DNA of 64,000 nt from Macrotis lagotis (Eukaryota; Chordata; Mammalia; Peramelemorphia; Peramelidae): NCBI RefSeq assembly GCF_037893015.1, contig NC_133666.1, forward strand, positions 624,973,852 through 625,037,851, given 5' to 3'. The notes under the pieces were generated by a model. It was not told the origin of the DNA and ran no database searches. It was given only the letters and a program-made list of their open reading frames with translations. The number at the start of each line of letters is the position of its first letter. The stretch's first letter is position 1. Below are positions 34,714-64,000 of this stretch, piece by piece. Both the position numbers and the translations under genes were made by a program.

Positions 34714-37147
34714 AAATTAAAGGGAATACTCCTTGAACTTTGTTCAAACTCCACAGCTCTTTATCTGGATACAGATGGTATTCCCCACTGCAGACAGCCC
34801 AAAATTGTCCCTGGTTGTTGCACTGATGAAACGAGCAAGTCCATCAGAGTTGAACATCACCCCCATGTTAGGGTGTACAGTGTTTTTCTGGTTCTGCTCA
34901 TCTCACTCAGCAACAGTTCATGCAAATCCTTCCAGGCTCCCCTGAATTCCCATCCCTCCTGGTTTCTAATAGAACAATAGTGTTCCATGACATACATACA
35001 CCACAGTTTGCTAAGCCATTCCCCAATTAAAGGACATTTACCTGATTTCCAATTCTTTGCCACCACAAACAGGGCTGCTATGAATATTTTTGTACAAGTG
35101 ATGTTTTTAACCCTTTTTCATCATCTCTTCAGGGTATAGACCCAGTAGTGGTACTGCTGATCAAAGGGTATGCTCATTTTTGTTGCCCTTTGAGCATAGT
35201 TCCAAATTTCTCTCCAGAAAGGTTGGATGAGTTCACAGCTCCACCAACAGTGTAATAGTGTCCCAGATTTCCCACAACCCCTCCAACAATGATCATTATC
35301 CTTATTGGCCAGTCTGAGAGGTATGAGGTGGTACCTCAGAGAAGCTTTAATTTGCATTTCTCTAATAATTAATGATTTAGAGCAATTTTCATATGGCCAT
35401 GGATTGCTTTGATCTCATCTGTAAATTGCCTTTGCATATCCTTTGACCATTTGTCAATTGGGGAATTTTTTTTAAAATATGACTCAGTTCTCTGTATATT
35501 TTAGAAATGAGTCCTTTGTCAGAATCATTAGTTGTAAAGATTGTTTCCCAATTTACTACATTTCTTTTGATCTTGGTTACAGTGGTTTTATCTGTGCAAA
35601 AACTTTTTAATTCAATATAATCAACAGGTGGGGTTTTTAACATGCCTATTTTAAAAATGAAGACACTCAAGTTCAAAAGAGCTAAATGACTTGCCCAGGA
35701 ACCCATGGCTCCCCTAAGTGTCAGGGTCAAGATTAGAATCTAGGCCTCTCCTTGACTCAAAGTCCACTCTCTCGTGCTGTGCTGTGCCATGATGAAGCAA
35801 GCAAGCAAATGGTATCAAGGAGGACCTTAAAGGATGGCTAGGTGGTGCAGTAAATAAAGCACGGACCTGGAGTCACAAGTACCTTAGTTCAAATCTGACC
35901 TCAGACACTTACTAATTACCTAGCTGTGTGTTCTTGAGCAATCCACTTAACCCTTGCAAGAACCAAAAAAAAAAAAGGACCTTAAAGAAAAAAATATTGA
36001 AGAGAACTGTTCAATCCCAAAATCATTCTCACCTTTCTTCTTGCAACAGCCTTAGATGCCTTCCGAGTTTCAATCCTGAAGGTACGGACAATCTATACAA
36101 CAGACAAGAAAAGAGAGGGACTGGGAAAGGATCTATCGAGTGGGCTAGTCAATGAATTCTACATAGGAATTGGGAGGGTCCACCATCATACTAGTTACAG
36201 AGCACCCCTACATCCTACCTCTTCCTTTCAGAAGCTTAATCAAATCAGTACTTTCATTGCTACTGTCCATTAACTCCCCAATGACTTCAAACACCAATCC
36301 TGTCACTCCTTAGATCAAAATAGTCCTTTATAAAGGCAGCCTTGCTACCCCCGCCCCATAAATGTGGTCTCCCACTTTAGGAACACCTCCAGAACAAGAA
36401 CTGTATCTTGGTGTACTTGTATCTTCGAGGCTCAGGACATTCAACAAGCATTTTTTCACTTATGGGCCATTTAGGGTCCCTAACCCTATGCGACAGATAA
36501 GAAAAAGGTAAAGACAGCGCGGAACCCACCTTGAACTTCTTGCCGTCTTCTTCTACCTTATATTCAGTGATGGTTTTGATATTCCCATTGATGACTTCCT
36601 TCGGGGCGGGGAGAGGAGCTGGGGAGGAAACAGGCCAAGAAGAGGCGAGATGGAGACCCAGACGCGACAGATCACAAAGACAGGGACGGACAGACGGACA
36701 GACACGGGGGACTCACCACCCGGCAGCAGCTCCGGCTCATTGTTGGGCTCTCCTGTGGTCAGTGGAATCCCCTTGAGGAGCTCACTGGTGACACACTTGT
36801 CTGTGGGGAAGGGGCAGGAATCAGGCCGGAGCCGGGGGGGCGGGGGGCGGGGGGAGGGGCGGCTCTGGGCCGGCCGGCCCGCACTCACCATCGTCTCCCT
36901 CTTCCTCCACCTGGTCGGCCCAGCTGGGCTTCGAGCTGCGGGAGGAGAACAGGCCTCTCAGGGCTCCCTTCAAGGCCCGCCCGCCCCGCCGGCCTCGGCT
37001 CCAGCCCGGGCCGCTGCCGCCGCGGGCCCCGGCCGGAGCGACCCCCCCCCCGCCCCCGGTGCCCCAGCCCCCCAGCCTCGCGGCCCCCCGGCCCCCCAGC
37101 CCCGCGGCCGGGGCCCAGGTTTCTCACTCAAAGTCTCCGGTCGGCAT
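31272..37147 (-). CDS. EIF3G: Eukaryotic translation initiation factor 3 subunit G, 11 exons
   Basis: RNA-binding subunit of the eIF3 complex, working in scanning and re-initiation on the 40S subunit. Coding exons in gene order are 37128-37147, 36889-36935, 36717-36800, 36530-36618, 36033-36092, 33527-33631, 33235-33424, 32899-33006, 31684-31820, 31430-31536 and 31272-31287. They total 963 nt, 320 codons plus stop, equal to human. Features: [19 protein letters not shown] start, eIF3g N-terminal region ([23 protein letters not shown]), the zinc knuckle [13 protein letters not shown], a linker [13 protein letters not shown], and a C-terminal RRM with RNP2 IRVTNL and RNP1 KGFAFISF (split by the last long intron), ending EWAKPSTN. 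The last exon codes only for the final residues. Introns contain L2, SINE and a truncated L1. Confidence 0.98.
32240..32830 (+). mobile_element. L2 LINE fragment in EIF3G intron
   Basis: Pyrimidine-rich sequence with 'ttcaaaagttttcttcaatggctc' type L2 motif and 'ctactgccaggactttg', in the order of the L2 3' region. Diverged; limits approximate. Confidence 0.55.
34509..35625 (-). mobile_element. 5'-truncated L1 LINE with nested SINE, in EIF3G intron
   Basis: On the minus strand it encodes L1 ORF2 C-terminal sequence ([48 protein letters not shown]), with stops. The tail is A-rich at 34509-34520. AGGTGGGTTTTT-like sequence at 34497-34508 and 35626-35638 gives a target-site duplication. A SINE at 34538-34713 is inserted into its 3' UTR. 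Confidence 0.9.
34538..34713 (+). mobile_element. Marsupial CORE-SINE nested in L1, with (TA)n tail
   Basis: Forward copy whose tail has become (TA)n at about 34676-34708. The 15 bp target-site duplication AAATTAAAGGGAATA lies at 34523-34537 and 34714-34728. Confidence 0.93.
35640..35800 (-). mobile_element. MIR-type SINE remnant
   Basis: Sequence 'aaaatgaagacactcaagtt' followed by 'aatgacttgcccagg' is the reverse of the MIR 3' half. Diverged. Confidence 0.5.
35833..35975 (+). mobile_element. Marsupial CORE-SINE in EIF3G intron
   Basis: Forward copy with an A tail. The 12 bp target-site duplication AGGACCTTAAAG lies at 35821-35832 and 35976-35987. Confidence 0.92.
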
Positions 37148-37240
37148 CGTCCGGGATCTTCCACGCAGCCTGAGCCCGGGCCAAAGACCGGAAACGGAAA
37201 TGTTAAGCTCTACTTCCGCCAGCTCGGGTGGGAGGCCGCG
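37148..37240 (-). promoter_or_regulatory. EIF3G promoter region in CpG island
   Basis: CpG-dense sequence spans about 36820-37350. ACTTCCGC at 37212-37219 is an ETS-type site in reverse, about 65 bp upstream of the start codon. No TATA box is seen. Confidence 0.6.
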
Positions 37241-37403
37241 AGGCGCGGCTGTCGTCACGGCGCCCCCTAGCGGCGGAGGCTGCCCGGCGCAGGCGGGCGG
37301 CGTCCGCCTTCTGTCCCCGCCGCGCTCCGGGCCCACTCCGGCTCCCCCTCTCCCCCAGCCCCAAATCCCGTTTCTTTCCCCTCCAAAAGGAGACAGGATC
37401 TTT

Positions 37404-37534
37404 GGTGGTTGTTTTTGCAGGGCAATGGGGTTAAGCGACTTGCCCAAGGCCACGGCTAGGTCATTGTGAAGTGTCCGAGGCCGGACTTGAACTCCAGCGT
37501 CCCTGCTCTACCCACTGCGCCGCCTGGCCGCCCC
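37404..37534 (-). mobile_element. Marsupial CORE-SINE, CpG-rich, beside EIF3G promoter
   Basis: Reverse copy ('gcaatggggttaag', 'gaccggacttgaact'-like core, 'gcgccgcctggccgcccc' end). It is richer in CpG than other copies here, as expected near an unmethylated island. Confidence 0.85.
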
Positions 37535-37754
37535 TGAAAGGGACAGATTCAGTGGTCTTTATGCGAAAGCTAATCCCCCTCCCGCTTCCCCCCAAGGAGA
37601 CTAGGGAGATTTGGGGGGAAAGCTAGATCTCCGCACTAGTTAAGGGATAAGATGAGAAGGGATAGATGGAGGGAAGGAATTCAGCTGGTACAGAAACTAA
37701 GCCTGAGGAAAGGAGCCCTTCGGCCGTGCCTCAGACCCTGGGACAAGCAGTTCA

Positions 37755-37940
37755 TGGATCTCATTTGATCCTCCTAGCAATCCTGGGAGGAGAGTGCCGC
37801 TATCCCTGTTTCACAGTTGAGGAGACTGAGGCAAACAGGCCAAATGACTTGCCTAGGGTCACCCAGCCAGCTCACAATTTGATCTTTCTGACTCTAGTCC
37901 CGGATTTCTATTCACTGGACCACCTAGTCGCCTCTCTAAA
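37755..37940 (-). mobile_element. MIR/THER-type SINE
   Basis: Reverse copy: 'gaggagactgaggcaaacag', 'cttgcctagggtcac', 'cactggaccacctagtcgcc'. Confidence 0.7.
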
Positions 37941-38101
37941 ACCACAGACTGAAGTGGATATGGTGAAAACAGTATTAGTCGTAGCATAAAATAGATCTGC
38001 AGTTTGGATTCTGGGTCTGTCACTAATATAGAGGTCAAGTGATATGCTTAAACCCATTCTTTACTATTTCTATCATCAGTACAGTGAGAGTGTTTTATAG
38101 G

Positions 38102-38250
38102 GTTTTTTTTTTTTTGCAAGGCAATGAGGTTAAGTGGCTTGCGCAAGGCCACACAGCTAGGTCATTATTAAGTGTCTGAGACTGGATTTGAACCCAGGTA
38201 CTCCTGACTCCAGGGCAGATGCTCAATCCACTGCGCCACCTAGCTGCCCT
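38102..38250 (-). mobile_element. Marsupial CORE-SINE
   Basis: Reverse copy with poly-T start, 'gtggcttgcgcaaggccaca' core and 'gcgccacctagctgccct' end. Confidence 0.9.
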
Positions 38251-38449
38251 GAAGTAAGTCTTTGAGTAGACCTTTGAGAGTTCTTATAGCTCTAAATCCT
38301 TTGATTTTTTTTAAGCAAGAAAACCTTACTGTACTGATGATTTGTCCTTTATTTTCAGAGACCATGACCATCAGGGAGGTGATACCACCACAAACTCATG
38401 AAATGGGGGGGGGAGGGCAGTACTAAGTCAGTCTCACTTTCTCTAGGTC

Positions 38450-38611
38450 CAGTCATGAATCAGTATGACTGGAGATGACCCTGGATGTGAGACAATCAGG
38501 GTTAAGTGACTTGTCCAAAGTCACACAACTAGTAAATGTCTGAGGTCCCATTCAAACTCAGGTACACCTGACTCCAGAGCTGGTGCTACCCACTACACCA
38601 CCTAGCTACCC
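38450..38611 (-). mobile_element. Older CORE-SINE copy
   Basis: Reverse, more diverged copy ('cagggttaagtgacttgtcc', 'ccacctagctaccct'). Confidence 0.8.
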
Positions 38612-38765
38612 TAAGTGAACACTATTGCAGTCCCTGAATACCTAGGATTGATATAATACTGAATTCTTGTTTTAGCAGGATATTAAGTATCTAGAATTGA
38701 GACCTTTGACTCTTTATTTTAGATCCAGAACAACTGCCATCCTTTGATTAAGAAATCTTGTTGAG

Positions 38766-38918
38766 GGGGCAACTAGGTAGCCCAGTGGATAGAGCACCTG
38801 CCCTGGAGTCAGGTGTACCTGAGTTCAAATCCAGCCTCAGACACTAAATAATGACCTAGCTGTGTGACCCTGGGCAAGCCACTTAACCCTATTTGCCTTG
38901 TAAAAACCTAAAAAAAAA
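38766..38918 (+). mobile_element. Marsupial CORE-SINE
   Basis: Forward copy with A tail. The 13 bp target-site duplication AAATCTTGTTGAG lies at 38753-38765 and 38919-38931. Confidence 0.93.
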
Positions 38919-39093
38919 AAATCTTGTTGAGAAGATCTTACAAGGAAACTTCATTCTCCAACTGCAAACATTTTAAGCTGTGGCAGACTGCCTATTTAGA
39001 AGTCCTAAAATGCCAAGAGAAACTGGAAGAGTTTCAGAAATATAGTTTTGAGTTACATAAGAATCAGGAAAGACACATTATCATTTGTAAAGA

Positions 39094-39099
39094 TTTATT
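39094..39099 (-). terminator. Candidate DNMT1 polyadenylation signal
   Basis: TTTATT on the + strand is AATAAA on the DNMT1 strand, about 230 bp past the stop. The size suits a short DNMT1 3' UTR, but the region is AT-rich, so the call is tentative. Confidence 0.45.
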
Positions 39100-39327
39100 A
39101 TATTTAAAAACATCAGAAACATTTCAGTCATTAGAAGTTACATTTAATATATAATTTAAAAAGTTTAAAAATCTAGACAATATAAAAAGGCACTTTACAA
39201 TTTCATAGTTTAATAATTTGATTATTAAAAACAGTTTAATGTCAGCCAGGGAGGTAGACAATTCATGAATACAATGGAATAAAAAGATTGGCGCATTAAG
39301 AAGAGTAGTCCATATTAACTCTGTCCC

Positions 39328-63080
<23,753 letters not shown>

Positions 63081-64000
63081 CTGTAAAACATCACAAGATA
63101 TCCATTTCATGTTAATTCAGTAAAAAGCTTCAAGAACTCTGTTCCTGATACCACAAGTTACATGGTCTTCTTTCCATGTCTTTTATGCAAGTTGTAAATA
63201 TATAGCTGTCCTTTCCACTTTAAAAGTCTCATATCAATTTCTAGGTGCCAAAAAACAACATGGGCCAAGTTCTGAAATAAATTAGGTTGTTATCTAAGAA
63301 AACACAAGTATTTTTCTTCTTCAACTGTATATATGATATGGAAGAAGGCCTCAGAACACATACCTCCTCCCACCTCCCCCACCCCAGCAAATGAAAACAA
63401 AGGGCTTAATTTTTGAAGTAACCTTCATTAAACAAATAGTTGAGTGTCCAAATGAAGACTGGCACTAATACACTCAACTCCAATACAACTGATCCAAAGT
63501 TAAAGAAATTTCATTTTTTTTCTTTTTTTGTTTTAAGAAATTTCATTTTTAAGAAGTTGGACAAGGGTCTTGTTTTGCTTTGTTTTCCATGTTTTGAAAC
63601 CTAATTTTGGCAACTCAGAAAACCATTATTAAAACCATTTAGCCATCAATTTCTATTTCTGTGACTATTTATTTTCTCTGAAATTAAGAAGCTTGACAAA
63701 AAAAGGTATCCAAAACAAATTGATCTCTTGCTATATACTCCATCCCCATCATTTGTACATGTCAATTTAAGGTTTATAAAATAATTTCCTTATAACAATC
63801 CTGTGAAATAGTGCATTTTTGTTGGTAGGTATATTGAGAAATTTGGAGTATTGATGATGCTAGTTCTATTTTAGTGTCAGGAGTAGTAGACTTTGAAGAT
63901 ATTTATTCAGCAGTTATGAAATCTTAGGGTTGAAGGATTGAGTTAAGTTTGGAGGGATATCTTTTTTACCTAGTAGCAACAATTATGTATTTATTAGAAT
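63081..64000. other. DNMT1 intron continuing beyond the window
   Basis: No further DNMT1 exon is recognised up to the right edge. Sequence is AT-rich and non-coding on both strands, with no repeat that I can name. Confidence 0.6.

Noticed and set aside
36553-37469. Several open frames of 80-206 codons around EIF3G exons 1-3
   Set aside because: Same cause: CpG-island composition and shadows of EIF3G exons.

Overview
This is a vertebrate chromosomal window of marsupial type. Genes are split into exons with GT-AG introns, CpG-rich promoters stand against an AT-rich background, and the dominant repeat is a roughly 150 bp tRNA/MIR-like CORE-SINE with the marsupial signature (box motifs around 'ggttcaaatc', then 'acctagctgtgtggcc' and 'gccacttaacccc'). 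Marsupial L1 and ancient L2/MIR copies are also common. The tail of the SINE ('ttgccttgcaaaaacctaaaa') suggests an Australian marsupial, perhaps a dasyurid, but that is inference from memory.

Gene order matches the human 19p13.2 block SHFL-ANGPTL6-PPAN-P2RY11-EIF3G-DNMT1, with orientations conserved. SHFL (+, 3095-6347) follows an ISRE-bearing promoter. ANGPTL6 (-, 7102-14952) converges on it. PPAN (+, 22539-27336) starts in a CpG island and carries two C/D snoRNAs of the SNORD105 type in its introns. P2RY11 (+, 28623-29681) follows directly and has a splice-acceptor-like sequence just before its ATG, as expected if PPAN-P2RY11 read-through occurs. EIF3G (-, 31272-37147) has all 11 coding exons and 320 codons. 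DNMT1 (-, 39328-63080 and beyond) is represented by its last 17 coding exons: BAH domains, linker and the whole catalytic domain. Its N-terminal exons lie past the right edge.

The rest is introns and intergenic DNA filled with SINEs (many with clear target-site duplications), 5'-truncated L1s (one inverted by twin priming, others carrying nested SINEs), an L2 tract antisense to ANGPTL6, older MIR-type pieces, simple repeats and one HSPA8-derived processed pseudogene in a DNMT1 intron.

The genes are unrelated in pathway: antiviral frameshift inhibition (SHFL), secreted angiopoietin-like factor (ANGPTL6), 60S ribosome biogenesis (PPAN and its snoRNAs), purinergic GPCR (P2RY11), translation initiation (EIF3G) and maintenance DNA methylation (DNMT1). 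I found no clearly new molecular system. The most unusual coding observation is a cluster of non-conservative changes in DNMT1 motif IX/X, which fits a diverged marsupial DNMT1 paralogue. Exon boundaries were derived by hand from reading frame, splice consensus and remembered human proteins.
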